In this document: piece by piece, positions 26,323 through 36,331 of the stretch
Position numbering within the stretch: the stretch's first letter is position 1
How the letters are laid out: each line of letters opens with the position of its first letter
Origin: an uncultured Maribacter sp.
GTDB lineage: Bacteria; Bacteroidota; Bacteroidia; Flavobacteriales; Flavobacteriaceae
Direction of reading: 5' to 3'
DNA: 64,000 bases
Assembly: GCF_947500985.1 (NCBI RefSeq)
Contig: NZ_CANMTX010000004.1
Coordinates: 540,743 to 604,742, forward strand
The notes under the pieces: generated by a model
The model's database searches: none
What the model saw: the letters and a program-made list of their open reading frames with translations, nothing else
Told to the model about the DNA's origin: nothing
Program-made: the position numbers and the translations under genes

Positions 26323-28787
26323 ATGATTAAAAAGTTAAGCTGTCTTGTTTTATTAATGTTTAGTGTAATTACTGCTAGCGCTCAGCTTCCATTAGATGAG
26401 TTAGAGGCATTACAAGCGTTATATAATGAAACCGGAGGTCCTAACTGGGTTAGTGAAACAGATGTAGATCCTACTGATAATTGGGTTTTTGCTACGCCGT
26501 TGATTGATACCGATGTTACTAATTGGTACGGGGTCACCGTAATCGGTAACCGTGTTACACAGTTAATATTAGATAATGGAGGAAATACTGGGAACAATTT
26601 AATAGGAACGATACCAACTGAAATCGGTAATTTACAGAACTTGGTTGATTTAGACCTTTCTGATCAAACTAACCTCACTGGTCCCATTCCAGACAGTATA
26701 GGTAATCTTCTAAATCTTGAAGTTTTACTTTTAAATGGCAATGAGTTATCTGGAGTCATACCTCCAGTATTAGGGAATTTAAATAATTTGTTAACATTAT
26801 GGCTAGGCTCAAATAATTTAAGTGGAACTATACCGCCCGAACTTGGTAACTTAAGTACTTTAGAATCTTTACTGCTTTCAGGAAATCAACTCACAGGAAC
26901 CATACCGATGGAGCTAGGAAGCCTAAATAACTTAGTATCTCTTTGGCTCTCTTCAAATGAACTTACTGGCGAAATTCCCGTCGAAATAGGATTGCTTTCA
27001 AATTTGAGGCAATTACTTTTAAGCAATAATAATCTTACAGGTGAAATTCCTGAAAGTATTTATGGTTTAATGAATTTAATCACGTTGCAATTAGAATTTA
27101 ATCAGCTAGAAGGGGCTATTTCTCCATTGGTTGAAAATTTAGTGTCTTTAGAGATTTTAATACTTCGAAATAACCAATTTGAGGGAGATTTGCCGGAGGA
27201 AATTGGAAATATTACTACGTTACTTACATTGTGGCTAGGTCAAAATAATTTTACGGGAACAATACCCGATTCTTTCTCAGGTCTAATAAATATAGGGTCA
27301 TTTGAAATTAATGATAATGATATAGTTGGCGTTTTACCATCAGGCATAGTAAACTGGGTTAATATTAGTTCTTTTAATATTTCGAATAATAGAATAGAGG
27401 GAGATGTACCTAGTTTTATTTTTTTAAATACAACCATATTAAGAATTAATGATAATCGTTTTCAATTCGGAGATTTTGAAGATGAATTTGATTATTATGA
27501 AGGGTTTTTATTTTTTGTTGATAATCCGCAAGCTTTAGTGAATGATATAGATAATATAACAGGGTGTGTTGGTGGTTCTTTAACCTTAACCACTACGGTT
27601 AGCGGTAGTTCAAATGTATATGAGTGGTTTAAGGATGGTGTTGCAATACCAAATTCTAATACACCAGATTTAGTTTTGACCAACCTTCAAGTAACAGATA
27701 CAGGTGTTTATACATGCGAAATTAGTAGTACTATAGTAACAGATTTGGTGTTAGAGCGAAACCCAATTACGTTAACAGTGAATAACGACGGACCTACGGC
27801 AAACGATATTGATGATATCGTGCTATGTGATATCGATACTGACGGATTTGCCACATTTAATTTAGATTTGACGGCTATTGAATCTCAAGTAGTAGGCAGT
27901 CAAACAGGATTAACGGTTTCTTATTTTGACGGCACAGGAAGTCAAATAACGTTAACAAACTCATTTGATAATACTACTGCAAACCAACAAGATATTACAG
28001 TTAGGGTAGAGGCATCTGCAACCTGTTTTGACAAGACTGTTTTTAGTCTTATTGTAAATCCTTTGACCGTCGCAGATGTGTTCTCTGATGTCGAAGTTTG
28101 CAACGCTTATATTCTACCAGCATTGAGTGCGGGAATAACTATTATACAGCTATAGGGGGTACTGGAACGATATTGAATGCAGGTGAAGAGATTACCGAAT
28201 CGCAAACAATATACGTGTATGCAGGGAGTGCTACGGGAGCGGAAGATTGTTTTGATGAAAGTAGTTTTTTCATAGATATCACTGAGGTCTCAGTTGCAGA
28301 GTTCGATGATGTAACGGCTTGTCTTACGTTTACACTACCAACATTACCAGATGGACAGGATTACTATAGTGAAGCAGATGGGAATGGAAGCATTTTATTG
28401 GCTGGTGATGAAATTTCAGCGTCAATGACTATTTATGTATTTGTAGAAGAGAATGGTTGTTTTAGTCAGTCTAGATTTACGATAAATATAGATGCTGTTG
28501 CTTGCCAAGGTTTAGAGTCTTTGGCGTTGCCTAAGTTTTTTACTCCTAATAATGATTCATATCATGATGTTTGGGATACATCAAAACTATCTGGCACAGT
28601 TGATATAGGTATATTTATTTATGATCGTTATGGTAAGCTCTTAAAGCAGCTTGACCCTAATGCTTCTAATAGTGCTTGGGATGGTATGTATAATGGCAAG
28701 CAAATGCCTTCAACTGATTATTGGTTCAAATATCTGAATTACGATACCGGAATAGACCTTTCGGGTCATTTTTCGTTAAAGCGATAG
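26323..28787 (+). pseudogene. Frameshifted leucine-rich-repeat/Ig-like protein with T9SS type B C-terminal domain
   Basis: Restoring one A in the run at 28134-28135 joins two frames into a single 821-residue protein (2465 bases plus one makes 822 codons). From the ATG at 26323: signal peptide (ITASAQ); about ten plant-like leucine-rich repeats (GTIPPELGNLSTLESLLLSG pattern) to about residue 385; an Ig-like domain (GVYTCEISS); two related repeats (EVCNAYILPALSAG... and TACLTFTLPTLPDG...); and a C-terminal gliding-motility/T9SS type B sorting domain (FFTPNNDSYHDVW, IYDRYGKLLKQL, GHFSLKR). As read, translation stops at 28153-28155, losing the secretion signal. The start upstream at 26272 (TTG) is not needed. 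Mutation, phase variation or a base-calling error are all possible. Confidence 0.85.
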
Positions 28788-28832
28788 GCTTATATATTCG
28801 TTTGTTCCTTAATTTCGAGTACATTGTTTTTT

Positions 28833-29447
28833 ATGAAGAAAATACTTTTAGGCTTAGTAATAGGAGCGACATTATTGTTTGCCTTCCAAACTTGTCAAGA
28901 TGACAAAGAAGATAAATCTATTCTAGAGGAAAATTCTATGCTCATTCAGCAAGAAATAACCAATGTTTCTAAATTAGTGGTAACAGAGGGTCATTTTGCT
29001 GAGGTATATAATTATAAAGACTCAAAAGAACTTTTTGGTCCGCTTTTAAGAGCAGAGAAAAAAGCGTTAGTAGTGGTAAATGCAGATGTAACTGTAGCCT
29101 ATGATTTAGGTAAGATTGATTTTGAAATTGACGAGGCAACCAAAACGGTAAAAATCAAAAGCATACCAGATGCAGAAATTAATCTGAATCCTGATTTTGA
29201 ATATTATGACGTAACCGCAGATTATCTGAACCAGTTTGATGCTGCCGACTATAACAAAATAAAGAAAACAGTTAAAGCTTCTTTAATGAAAAAGGTTGAA
29301 GCTTCTGCACTGCGCAGCAATGCAGAAAATAGGCTAATCAGCGAATTGCAGAAATTCTATATTCTTACTAATTCTATGGGGTGGCGTTTAACCTATCAAG
29401 AACAGACCATTGAATCTTTAGATGGCTTGCAAGTCATTAAACCTTAG
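28833..29447 (+). CDS. DUF4230 domain protein
   Basis: 204 residues from the ATG at 28833 (a TTG at 28824 would add three). N-terminal hydrophobic segment (about 4-17), then a charged linker. The DUF4230 body contains EEITNVSKLVVTEGHF-like text, KKALVVVNADVTVAYDLGKIDFEID and NAENRLISELQKFYILTNSMGW. DUF4230 proteins are membrane-anchored and occur widely in bacteria; no reaction is known. The 3' end overlaps the convergent hydroxylase gene by 11 bases, so the two transcripts meet tail to tail with no terminator visible between them. Confidence 0.85.
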   Translation: MKKILLGLVIGATLLFAFQTCQDDKEDKSILEENSMLIQQEITNVSKLVVTEGHFAEVYNYKDSKELFGPLLRAEKKALVVVNADVTVAYDLGKIDFEIDEATKTVKIKSIPDAEINLNPDFEYYDVTADYLNQFDAADYNKIKKTVKASLMKKVEASALRSNAENRLISELQKFYILTNSMGWRLTYQEQTIESLDGLQVIKP

Positions 29448-31221
29448 TTTTTATAGTTGCCAATTCTAATCCGTCATCAATTAATTGTCCAAGGTTAGGT
29501 TGGTCTCGCTTAATGTTTTCAAGATGTGCTTTTATTTTCTCCGGTAGTATTTTTTCATTACTTAAAATCGCCAGTTCATAGATTTCAATGGTTAGTAACC
29601 AGTCTTTCGGGTATTTTTCTTGTATTACTTCAAAAACCTTTGTTCTAGAGATAATGGTGTTGTTGCCTTCTCTAAAATCACGAATTAATTTATAGTAAGA
29701 TTCCAGTTCACTTAAACCTACTTGGTCGTTATTTTGGCTGCCGGAACTTAACGAATGGTCCAAAAGGTCAAAACTCTTTAAATCTGCAGGGCCATGGTAG
29801 GCAGAAACAATTTCTTCACCAATAGCCATGTTGTACAATTCTTCGTTAGATTCAAAAAGTGTAATACCTTTATGCGTCACTTTACAATTCTCGAAAGTGA
29901 TTAGAATTATTCGCCCCAGAAGATTACGAGTACCGGTTATGATTTTACCAGTAACATTAATACCACCTGTAAAATCTAATGAAACAATTTCTCCTTCATA
30001 GATTTTATAAGCTTTTAGATCACGCGGACTCATATCTTCAATAGGAATATTTATTCCTTTAAGTCTACCAATAGGAGAGCCAAAACCGGTTTCATGCTGA
30101 TTAATATCTTGCCCCACCAATTCTTTTTCTCGGTATGCCAATGCAGATTTCCCTTTTGTTTGAAAGTAAATAGGTTTGCCTTCATGAGAAATCAATGTTT
30201 CGAAATTACCAGATACCTGTAAGCCAGTACTTAGTTCAATAGTGCCTAATTCTTTAGAGTCTATAAGTTTCTGTAAACCAGTAAGTCCACCCCTTCGTAA
30301 TGCCATGGTACTGGCAAAATCTTCTAACACCTGGCTTAAAAATGCAAAATCGGGAGTTACGAATAGTTGCGGTTGTTTTTTGGTAATATCAAAAGATGTT
30401 TTTGCCGCTTCAATAGAGTAAGGTAGTTTTTTGACATTATCGGTCATGCACCATTGACTTTCACCAATAGAAGATAAAAGTCCCGCCCCATAAATTTTAG
30501 GGTCATCCAGAGTGCCTATGAGTCCGTATTCAACGGTCCACCAATGCAGGTTTCTAATAAAAGCCATTTCACTAGGTTCGCCCATATTATCTTGAAGAAA
30601 TTCTATGTGTTTTTCTGCCTTATCAATTTCTTCTATAGGCGTGCCTTTGGCTTCTTTAATAATAGACAGATGGCGTACCGCTTCATAAAGCTCGAAATCT
30701 TTAGCGCTAGATATTGCCTTGCATCCTATTTCACCAAAACGTCTTAAATAAGCAGCATATTCGGGGTTAGCAATAATAGGAGCATGCCCAGCGCCCTCAT
30801 GAATAATATCTGGGGCAGGGGTATATGCAATGTTTTCTAACTGGCGAATGTCTGAGGCGATTACCAGCACATTATATGCCTGAAATTCCATAAAAGCAGC
30901 GGGTGGTATAAATCCGTCTACGGCAACAGCAGCCCATCCTACATCCTTTAGAATACGGTTCATACCGTACATATTGGGGATATTGTCAATTGAAATACCA
31001 GTTTTGCGTAATCCTTCAGAATAAGATTTATGAGCAACCTTACTAAGATAATCTACATTCTTACGCATTACATAGCGCCACACAGCTTGATTGATAGGCG
31101 TGTAGTCCTCATAGTTTTGAGGTTTTATGTATTGCCTTAAATGCTTAGGAAGCTTATCTAAAATAGGATTGCTTTCATACTCAGAAGTATTCATACGCTT
31201 AGTTTTCAATTGTTGAGTCAC
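29437..31221 (-). CDS. phhA: Pterin-dependent aromatic amino acid hydroxylase (phenylalanine 4-monooxygenase type)
   Basis: 594 residues. The catalytic part holds the iron ligands HEGAGHAPII (two His, near 139 and 144) and the Glu of WWTVEYGLIG, the 2-His-1-carboxylate set of biopterin-dependent hydroxylases. It converts phenylalanine to tyrosine with O2 and tetrahydropterin. Bacterial enzymes such as that of Pseudomonas are under 300 residues; here some 290 further residues follow (from about LRRGGLTGLQ), without a domain I can name, a length I recall for Bacteroidota homologues. An ATG at 31192-31194 is an alternative start nine codons in. Divergent from an Lrp-type regulator (141 bases apart). 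Confidence 0.9.
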   Translation of the reverse strand: MTQQLKTKRMNTSEYESNPILDKLPKHLRQYIKPQNYEDYTPINQAVWRYVMRKNVDYLSKVAHKSYSEGLRKTGISIDNIPNMYGMNRILKDVGWAAVAVDGFIPPAAFMEFQAYNVLVIASDIRQLENIAYTPAPDIIHEGAGHAPIIANPEYAAYLRRFGEIGCKAISSAKDFELYEAVRHLSIIKEAKGTPIEEIDKAEKHIEFLQDNMGEPSEMAFIRNLHWWTVEYGLIGTLDDPKIYGAGLLSSIGESQWCMTDNVKKLPYSIEAAKTSFDITKKQPQLFVTPDFAFLSQVLEDFASTMALRRGGLTGLQKLIDSKELGTIELSTGLQVSGNFETLISHEGKPIYFQTKGKSALAYREKELVGQDINQHETGFGSPIGRLKGINIPIEDMSPRDLKAYKIYEGEIVSLDFTGGINVTGKIITGTRNLLGRIILITFENCKVTHKGITLFESNEELYNMAIGEEIVSAYHGPADLKSFDLLDHSLSSGSQNNDQVGLSELESYYKLIRDFREGNNTIISRTKVFEVIQEKYPKDWLLTIEIYELAILSNEKILPEKIKAHLENIKRDQPNLGQLIDDGLELATIKTKV

Positions 31222-31362
31222 AATATTTCTATTAAATATATCATTTACAGTCCAATTAATTGTTAATATTATTTTAATTAGGAAATATGACTTTTAAATA
31301 ATAATATTAAAGGAATAAGTTCTTTTTAGATGTAGCTTATAATCATAAAACAGGAAAAAGTT

Positions 31363-31830
31363 ATGACAGAGAAATTAGATGATATAGATCGTGAAATCTT
31401 AAAAATTTTGCAGAAGGATGCCAAGACGGTGGCAAAATCTATTGCAGAGCAATTGGGGTTAACTAAAACTCCGGTTTATGAGCGCATTAAAAGATTAGAG
31501 CAAGAAGGTTACATTAAAAACTATGTAGCTATCTTAAATAAAGATAAAATTGAAGAAAGTATTACGGTCTTTAGCTTTGTTTCATTAGAAGCCCAAAAGG
31601 GTGCTATGATGGATGATTTCTTTGAGCAGGTGATGAAATACCCAGAGGTGGTAGAATGTTTTGTTGTGGGTGGTGAATTTGATTTTTTATTAAAAGTTAT
31701 CGTCAAAAATCTAGATGCCTATTATAATTTCGCGAAATTTAAGATTGCATCGTTACCAAGTATAGGTGGTGTTAAGAGTGCTTTTGTTTTAAATGAGGTA
31801 AAGAACGATACTCATTTTCCGTTGCTATAA
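31363..31830 (+). CDS. Lrp/AsnC-family transcriptional regulator
   Basis: 155 residues. N-terminal helix-turn-helix with LDDIDREILKILQKDAKTVAKS and TKTPVYERIKRLEQEGYIKNY, then a C-terminal RAM effector domain (VECFVVGGEFDFLLKVIVKN). Lrp-type proteins form octamers that respond to amino acids. It is divergent from the aromatic hydroxylase, so it is a good candidate to control phenylalanine turnover. It is followed by a bidirectional terminator shared with the convergent DUF4136 gene. Target and ligand are inferred from position only. Confidence 0.93.
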   Translation: MTEKLDDIDREILKILQKDAKTVAKSIAEQLGLTKTPVYERIKRLEQEGYIKNYVAILNKDKIEESITVFSFVSLEAQKGAMMDDFFEQVMKYPEVVECFVVGGEFDFLLKVIVKNLDAYYNFAKFKIASLPSIGGVKSAFVLNEVKNDTHFPLL

Positions 31831-31832
31831 AT

Positions 31833-31872
31833 AAAAAGGGGTTATAGATGAATTCATCTACAACCCCTTTTT
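31833..31872. terminator. Bidirectional terminator (lrp-type gene / DUF4136 gene)
   Basis: AAAAAGGGGTT (31833-31843) pairs with AACCCCTTTTT (31862-31872); the inner TAGATGAATTCATCTA extends the stem. A and T tracts on both sides suit termination from either direction. Confidence 0.85.
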
Positions 31873-31888
31873 AAACTATAATTTTTTA

Positions 31889-32461
31889 TTATTTCATTGC
31901 AATCGCATTCGGTGGGTATTGCTCTAAAATCTGAGAAACAAATTCTCTAATACGTTCTTCTTTCTTAGCTATGTTTTTGGTGTTAGAAAGTGTACCCACA
32001 CCTTTACCTTGCCATACCAGTTCACTGGTTTTATTATCAATAAGGTCAATGTATAAAGAGCCTTGTGTGCTTGCGCTTACACTAGTGCCGCCACCCCAGC
32101 CAAAACCAGGTCCCCAAGAGTAAGGGTTGTAACCCCAACCCCAGGCGCCGCCCCAACCGTAGTTGTTATTATAAACATCAACTCTTTCTTGTTCTTTAGT
32201 GAATATGCTTACCAATATGTCTGGTGTTTCAGACTTTACAAAGCCTCTAGAACTCATTTCAGTTTCAATAGCTCTTAGAATTCGTTTTTTATCCAAATCT
32301 GATATCTGCGCTTTATCAATACCTGTTTTGTAGAAGGCGTAAGATTTATATCCGTTAAAATCTGCTTTTTGGTCATAATCAGAAAGTACGCTAACTGATG
32401 AACATGAAGTAATAAAAACTAAAAGTAGCAGCGGTAAGCCAAGTAATTTGATGTTTTTCAT
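31889..32461 (-). CDS. DUF4136 lipoprotein
   Basis: 190 residues. Lipoprotein signal with lipobox ITSC (Cys near 20). The body reads as DUF4136: DYDQKADFNGYKSYAFYKTG near the start, ILRAIETEMSSRGF in the middle, a Trp/Gly/Tyr-rich insert (YGWGGAWGWGYNPYSWG) and GSLYIDLIDNKTSELVWQGKG near the C-terminus. The family is a periplasm-facing lipoprotein of unknown function. Convergent with the Lrp-type gene across a shared terminator. No operon partner. Confidence 0.88.
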   Translation of the reverse strand: MKNIKLLGLPLLLLVFITSCSSVSVLSDYDQKADFNGYKSYAFYKTGIDKAQISDLDKKRILRAIETEMSSRGFVKSETPDILVSIFTKEQERVDVYNNNYGWGGAWGWGYNPYSWGPGFGWGGGTSVSASTQGSLYIDLIDNKTSELVWQGKGVGTLSNTKNIAKKEERIREFVSQILEQYPPNAIAMK

Positions 32462-32535
32462 AACGTTATATGTTTTAAGTACTAAATTTTCTGTTAAAAA
32501 ATAAACACAAATATCATGCCGAAGTATGTTAAAAC

Positions 32536-32694
32536 TTATTGCATGTTCGTTTTTGGATCATAGCCATATGGGCAATGTCTGCAACCACTTTCACAACAAT
32601 ACCCTCGTTTAAGGTGGTACTGTTTTGTGAAGACCCTAAATCCGTTTTCTGACCAATAAAAATCACCTTCCTCTATGGGGATTATCTCTTTCAT
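32536..32694 (-). CDS. DUF5522 small Cys-rich protein
   Basis: 52 residues: begins MKEIIPIEEGDFYW and contains FTKQYHLKRGYCCESGCRHCPYGY. The CC..C..CP cluster (four cysteines and one His) is the mark of the DUF5522 family and probably binds a metal such as zinc or an Fe-S cluster. The gene is short and easily missed but has a clean ATG (32692-32694) and stop (32536-32538). It stands alone, with 74 bases to the DUF4136 start. The 197 bases on its other side hold no further gene, only a -7-like box for the next rightward gene. Function unknown. Confidence 0.8.
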   Translation of the reverse strand: MKEIIPIEEGDFYWSENGFRVFTKQYHLKRGYCCESGCRHCPYGYDPKTNMQ

Positions 32695-32859
32695 GTAATC
32701 GATGCCTATTTAATAGTATAAAGTTACTTCTTTCTGTTGATAACCTAAGGGCATGTTGTTTAGAAGATAGCTATTAAAGCGCTTAAGCCATAGATTGACC
32801 ATTAAACGGTTTTGTTGGCAACAAAAACCAGTAATTTTCTGACAAGCTATTTTTGGCTT

Positions 32860-32867
32860 TATCTTTG
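32860..32867 (+). promoter_or_regulatory. Candidate -7 element for 32892 operon
   Basis: TATCTTTG fits TANNTTTG, with TTCT rather than TTTG 19 bases upstream; the start codon is 24 bases downstream. Moderate match only. Confidence 0.45.
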
Positions 32868-32891
32868 TAATAGTATCACCAAAGTAAATCT

Positions 32892-33221
32892 ATGATATTG
32901 GTTTTTAGACATTTCTTCTATAAAAATTATGTGGGGCTATCACTATGGCCCTTTATATTTTTAAAAAATGGAAATTTAAAAAATGACGATGTACTTATAA
33001 ATCATGAAAAAATTCACTTGCGTCAGCAACAAGAATTATTGATTCTACCCTTTTATGTTTTGTATTTAACCGAATGGTTAATTCGTGCTGTTTGTTATTT
33101 AGATACGTATAAGGCATACCAAAATTTAAGTTTTGAGCGTGAGGCTTACATTCATGAAAATGATAGGGATTATCTTACGAATCGCAGAGCATTTAGCTTT
33201 ATTAAATATCTTTGGCGATAA
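32892..33221 (+). CDS. Small HExxH-containing protein, putative mini-zincin
   Basis: 109 residues. The segment INHEKIHLRQQQELLILPFY contains HEKIH, an HExxH zinc-peptidase motif, followed by a hydrophobic stretch (about 49-68) and later SFEREAYIHEND, where a Glu could be the third ligand, as in gluzincins such as M56/M48. The protein is too short for a complete known peptidase. It may be a minimal membrane-associated member of a Bacteroidota-restricted family. Its stop overlaps the next gene by 10 bases. Activity is unproven. Confidence 0.65.
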   Translation: MILVFRHFFYKNYVGLSLWPFIFLKNGNLKNDDVLINHEKIHLRQQQELLILPFYVLYLTEWLIRAVCYLDTYKAYQNLSFEREAYIHENDRDYLTNRRAFSFIKYLWR

Positions 33222-34138
33222 ATTCGCCCTTCTTGCAAAGTATAAATCAACTTGTTGAATATCCGTTATTAGCAGAAAAGCAAGTTACCCTTGTTATTAA
33301 ACGCGAAGATTTACTGCATCCTTTAATTTCTGGTAATAAGTACAGAAAGCTCAAATACAATTTACTGGCTGCTAAAGCAGATAATCAAAATACCATATTA
33401 ACTTTTGGAGGAGCATATTCAAACCATATTGCGGCTACGGCTTATGCGGCAAAAGAAAAAGGTTTTGATGCGATAGGAATTATACGTGGCGAAGAGCTTG
33501 AAAATTCTTGGCAAACAAACACTACATTAAAGAAGGCATATGACGATGGAATGCGTTTTAAATTCATAAGTAGAAGCGATTATCGAGAAAAAGAATCTGC
33601 CGCATTTATTGAAGATTTAAAAAAGGAATTTGGTGATTTTTATTTAGTGCCAGAAGGTGGTACAAATAGTTTAGCTATAAAAGGTTGTGAAGAAATTATA
33701 ACCAAAGATGATGAAGAGTTTGCTGTTGTTTGCAGTAGCGTAGGTACAGGTGGTACAGTATCCGGATTAATAAATGTATCTTTTCCAAATCAGAACGTTT
33801 TGGGGTTTTCGGCATTGAAAGGTGATTTTTTGAACGATGAAATTGATAAATTAGTCAATAATAAACGTTGGCAATTACTTACCGATTATCACTTTGGGGG
33901 TTACGCAAAAACATCCGAAGAACTAATTCTATTTATAAATGAGTTTAAAGAAAAAACAGGTATTCCTTTAGATCCAATTTATACCGGAAAAATGATTTTT
34001 GGGTTGTTCGATATGATAAAGCGCGATATTTTTGTGCCTAGAACAAAAATTTTAGCGATACATACAGGTGGTTTGCAAGGTATTGCTGGCATGAATAGTG
34101 TACTGAAAAAGAAAAATTTACCTTTGTTGCATTTATGA
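33212..34138 (+). CDS. PLP-dependent D-cysteine desulfhydrase / ACC deaminase-like enzyme
   Basis: 308 residues. PLP fold type II with the lysine in LISGNKYRKLKYNLLAA, then ILTFGGAYSNHIAATAYAA and the phosphate loop VCSSVGTGGTVSGL. The family includes D-cysteine desulfhydrase and 1-aminocyclopropane-1-carboxylate deaminase; sequence alone does not separate them, and many members act only on D-cysteine. The only suitable start is a TTG at 33212 inside the end of the preceding gene, which fits translational coupling. The end overlaps the glucosaminidase start by 4 bases. Confidence 0.85.
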   Translation: MAINSPFLQSINQLVEYPLLAEKQVTLVIKREDLLHPLISGNKYRKLKYNLLAAKADNQNTILTFGGAYSNHIAATAYAAKEKGFDAIGIIRGEELENSWQTNTTLKKAYDDGMRFKFISRSDYREKESAAFIEDLKKEFGDFYLVPEGGTNSLAIKGCEEIITKDDEEFAVVCSSVGTGGTVSGLINVSFPNQNVLGFSALKGDFLNDEIDKLVNNKRWQLLTDYHFGGYAKTSEELILFINEFKEKTGIPLDPIYTGKMIFGLFDMIKRDIFVPRTKILAIHTGGLQGIAGMNSVLKKKNLPLLHL

Positions 34139-34956
34139 AAAAGATAATTTTATTGGTGTTGTTGGCGGGTATAGGATTCATGTCTTGTAAATCTAAAAAA
34201 AGACACTCTGATGAATTGCGTACCAAAAACGTTCTAAATGAACAAAGAAAATCGAATACGCAACCTTCTAAAAAGAAAGAAAATACGAACTTACCTGCAG
34301 AGCCTTCGAAATTTATAAGTTTTCGCATAGACTCTCCTTCAGAATATATAGACACATTTGCAGAAACGGCTCAATTAGAAATGAGGGATTATGGTATTCC
34401 TGCAAGTATCACTTTGGCACAAGGACTTTTAGAAAGTGGTAACGGTAAAAGTGAATTGGCAATGAAGACCAATAATCACTTTGGTATAAAATGTCATAAA
34501 GGGTGGGAAGGTGATTATGATTTTCATGATGATGACGAAAAGGGAGAGTGCTTTAGAAAATATAACCACCCTATGTATTCTTTTAGAGATCATAGTATTT
34601 TCTTGACGACAAGGTCCAGATATGCATTTCTTTTTAATTTAAGACATACCGATTATAAAGGTTGGGCAAGGGGCTTAAGAAAGGCAGGTTATGCAACGGA
34701 TCCAAGATATCCACAAAAGCTTATTTATTTAATAGAAAAGTACGATTTGCATCAATATGATAAGCATGCGAGAAAAGTCAATTATAACAATACAGCGGTA
34801 GTCACAACAGATTCTAACAACATACATACGGTACAAAAAGGTGATACCTTATATTCATTATCAAGAAAGTACTATATGAGTGTCGATGAACTGATGAAGT
34901 TGAATAATTTGCGAAGTGCAGATTTGTCTATTGGGCAGCCTATTAAAGTCAAATAA
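34135..34956 (+). CDS. Glucosaminidase (FlgJ-type) lipoprotein with LysM domain
   Basis: 273 residues. Lipoprotein-like signal ([13 protein letters not shown], Cys near 20), a basic/Ser-rich linker (about 25-60), a glucosaminidase domain (about 75-215) with [22 protein letters not shown], where E is the likely catalytic residue, and [21 protein letters not shown]-terminal LysM repeat follows ([30 protein letters not shown] type). It would cleave glycan strands of peptidoglycan. Last gene of a tight three-gene run; hemL follows after 20 bases. Confidence 0.93.
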   Translation: MKKIILLVLLAGIGFMSCKSKKRHSDELRTKNVLNEQRKSNTQPSKKKENTNLPAEPSKFISFRIDSPSEYIDTFAETAQLEMRDYGIPASITLAQGLLESGNGKSELAMKTNNHFGIKCHKGWEGDYDFHDDDEKGECFRKYNHPMYSFRDHSIFLTTRSRYAFLFNLRHTDYKGWARGLRKAGYATDPRYPQKLIYLIEKYDLHQYDKHARKVNYNNTAVVTTDSNNIHTVQKGDTLYSLSRKYYMSVDELMKLNNLRSADLSIGQPIKVK

Positions 34957-34976
34957 TAGTAAAATTTATTAAGAGA

Positions 34977-36257
34977 ATGATTTATCAAAGAAGTAGCGCC
35001 CTGTTTGCAGAGGCAAAAAAATATATACCTGGCGGAGTAAATTCACCAGTACGCGCATTTAAAGCTGTTGGTGGTGATCCAATTTTTGTAAAAAAAGCCA
35101 AAGGAGCTTATTTGTATGATGAGGATGGTAATAAATTAATTGATTACATAGCATCTTGGGGGCCGTTAATTTTAGGTCATGCCTATGAGCCTGTAATCAA
35201 CGCTGTTGTAGAAAAGGCACAGAACGGTACTTCATTTGGCATGCCTACTGAAATAGAAACAGAGCTTGCGAAACTGGCTATTTCTATGGTTCCTAATATG
35301 GATAAAATCAGGTTTGTGAACAGCGGAACAGAAGCTTGCATGAGTGCAGTTCGTTTGGCAAGGGGATTTACAGGCAAAGACAAAATTATTAAATTCGCCG
35401 GATGCTACCATGGTCATTCAGATTCATTTTTGATTCAAGCGGGTAGTGGTGCGGTTACTTTTGGTAGTCCCAATAGTCCTGGTGTTACCCAAGGTACTGC
35501 AAAAGATACTTTATTGGCAGATTACAATGATTTAGCCGGTGTTAAAGAATTGGTACAAGCGAACAAAGGAGAATTGGCTGCTATCATCATTGAACCAATT
35601 GCCGGTAATATGGGTTGTATTGTACCTTCGGATGCTTTTATGAAAGGGCTACGTGACATTTGTACCCAAGAGGGAATTCTATTGATTTTCGATGAGGTAA
35701 TGACCGGATTTCGTTTAGCGAAAGGTGGAGCCCAAGAAGTACTGAATATAAAGGCTGATATAGTTACTTATGGTAAAGTAATCGGAGGTGGATTACCAGT
35801 AGGTGCCTTTGCGGCAAGAACAGAAATAATGGATTTTCTTGCTCCAGATGGTCCAGTTTATCAAGCTGGTACCTTAAGTGGAAATCCGTTGGCCATGAGC
35901 GCAGGTTTGGCTATGTTGACAGAATTGAATAACAACCCTGACGTATTTAAAAGTCTGGCTGATAAGGCAGAATACCTGCATAAAGGCATTGCAGAAGTGT
36001 TGACCGAGAAAAAGGTAGCTCATCAAATTAACCGTTATGGCAGTATGATATCTGTACATTTTAGTGATGAGCCAGTTGTTGATTTTACCTCTTCCGCTAA
36101 GGGTAATAATGAAACGTTCAAGAAATACTTTCATGGTATGTTAGAACGCGGTATTTACTTGCCACCAAGTGCTTTTGAAAGTTATTTTTTAAATGATGCT
36201 TTAGGTTATGAAGATTTAGATGCTACTATAAATGCGTTGAAAGAAATAGATTTATAG
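34977..36257 (+). CDS. hemL: Glutamate-1-semialdehyde 2,1-aminomutase
   Basis: 426 residues. Class III aminotransferase with [20 protein letters not shown] at the N-terminus, [37 protein letters not shown] and the PLP lysine in [16 protein letters not shown]. It makes 5-aminolevulinate for haem in the C5 pathway. Full length, no anomalies. It follows the glucosaminidase by 20 bases and ends before a strong bidirectional terminator at 36285-36316. Confidence 0.96.
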   Translation: MIYQRSSALFAEAKKYIPGGVNSPVRAFKAVGGDPIFVKKAKGAYLYDEDGNKLIDYIASWGPLILGHAYEPVINAVVEKAQNGTSFGMPTEIETELAKLAISMVPNMDKIRFVNSGTEACMSAVRLARGFTGKDKIIKFAGCYHGHSDSFLIQAGSGAVTFGSPNSPGVTQGTAKDTLLADYNDLAGVKELVQANKGELAAIIIEPIAGNMGCIVPSDAFMKGLRDICTQEGILLIFDEVMTGFRLAKGGAQEVLNIKADIVTYGKVIGGGLPVGAFAARTEIMDFLAPDGPVYQAGTLSGNPLAMSAGLAMLTELNNNPDVFKSLADKAEYLHKGIAEVLTEKKVAHQINRYGSMISVHFSDEPVVDFTSSAKGNNETFKKYFHGMLERGIYLPPSAFESYFLNDALGYEDLDATINALKEIDL

Positions 36258-36284
36258 TATAAGTTTACTAATATTAAATATATA

Positions 36285-36316
36285 AAAGAGCCCTCAAATG
36301 AGGGCTCTTTTTGTTT
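36285..36316. terminator. Bidirectional terminator between hemL and the 1309-residue gene
   Basis: AAAAGAGCCCTC (36285-36296) pairs with GAGGGCTCTTTT (36301-36312), 4-base loop, T-tract on the right and A-tract on the left. The genes on either side converge here. Confidence 0.9.
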
Positions 36317-36331
36317 GAGTTAGTTATAATA

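Noticed and set aside
28098..28787. Separate gene beginning at 28098
   Set aside because: Its first residues (MQRLYSTSIEC) fit nothing, while shifting frame at 28134 restores the repeat unit; it is the 3' part of the preceding gene.
31726..31739. Palindrome AATTTCGCGAAATT in the Lrp-type gene
   Set aside because: It lies within well-conserved coding text (NFAKF) and is short enough to arise by chance; no second copy or regulatory setting.
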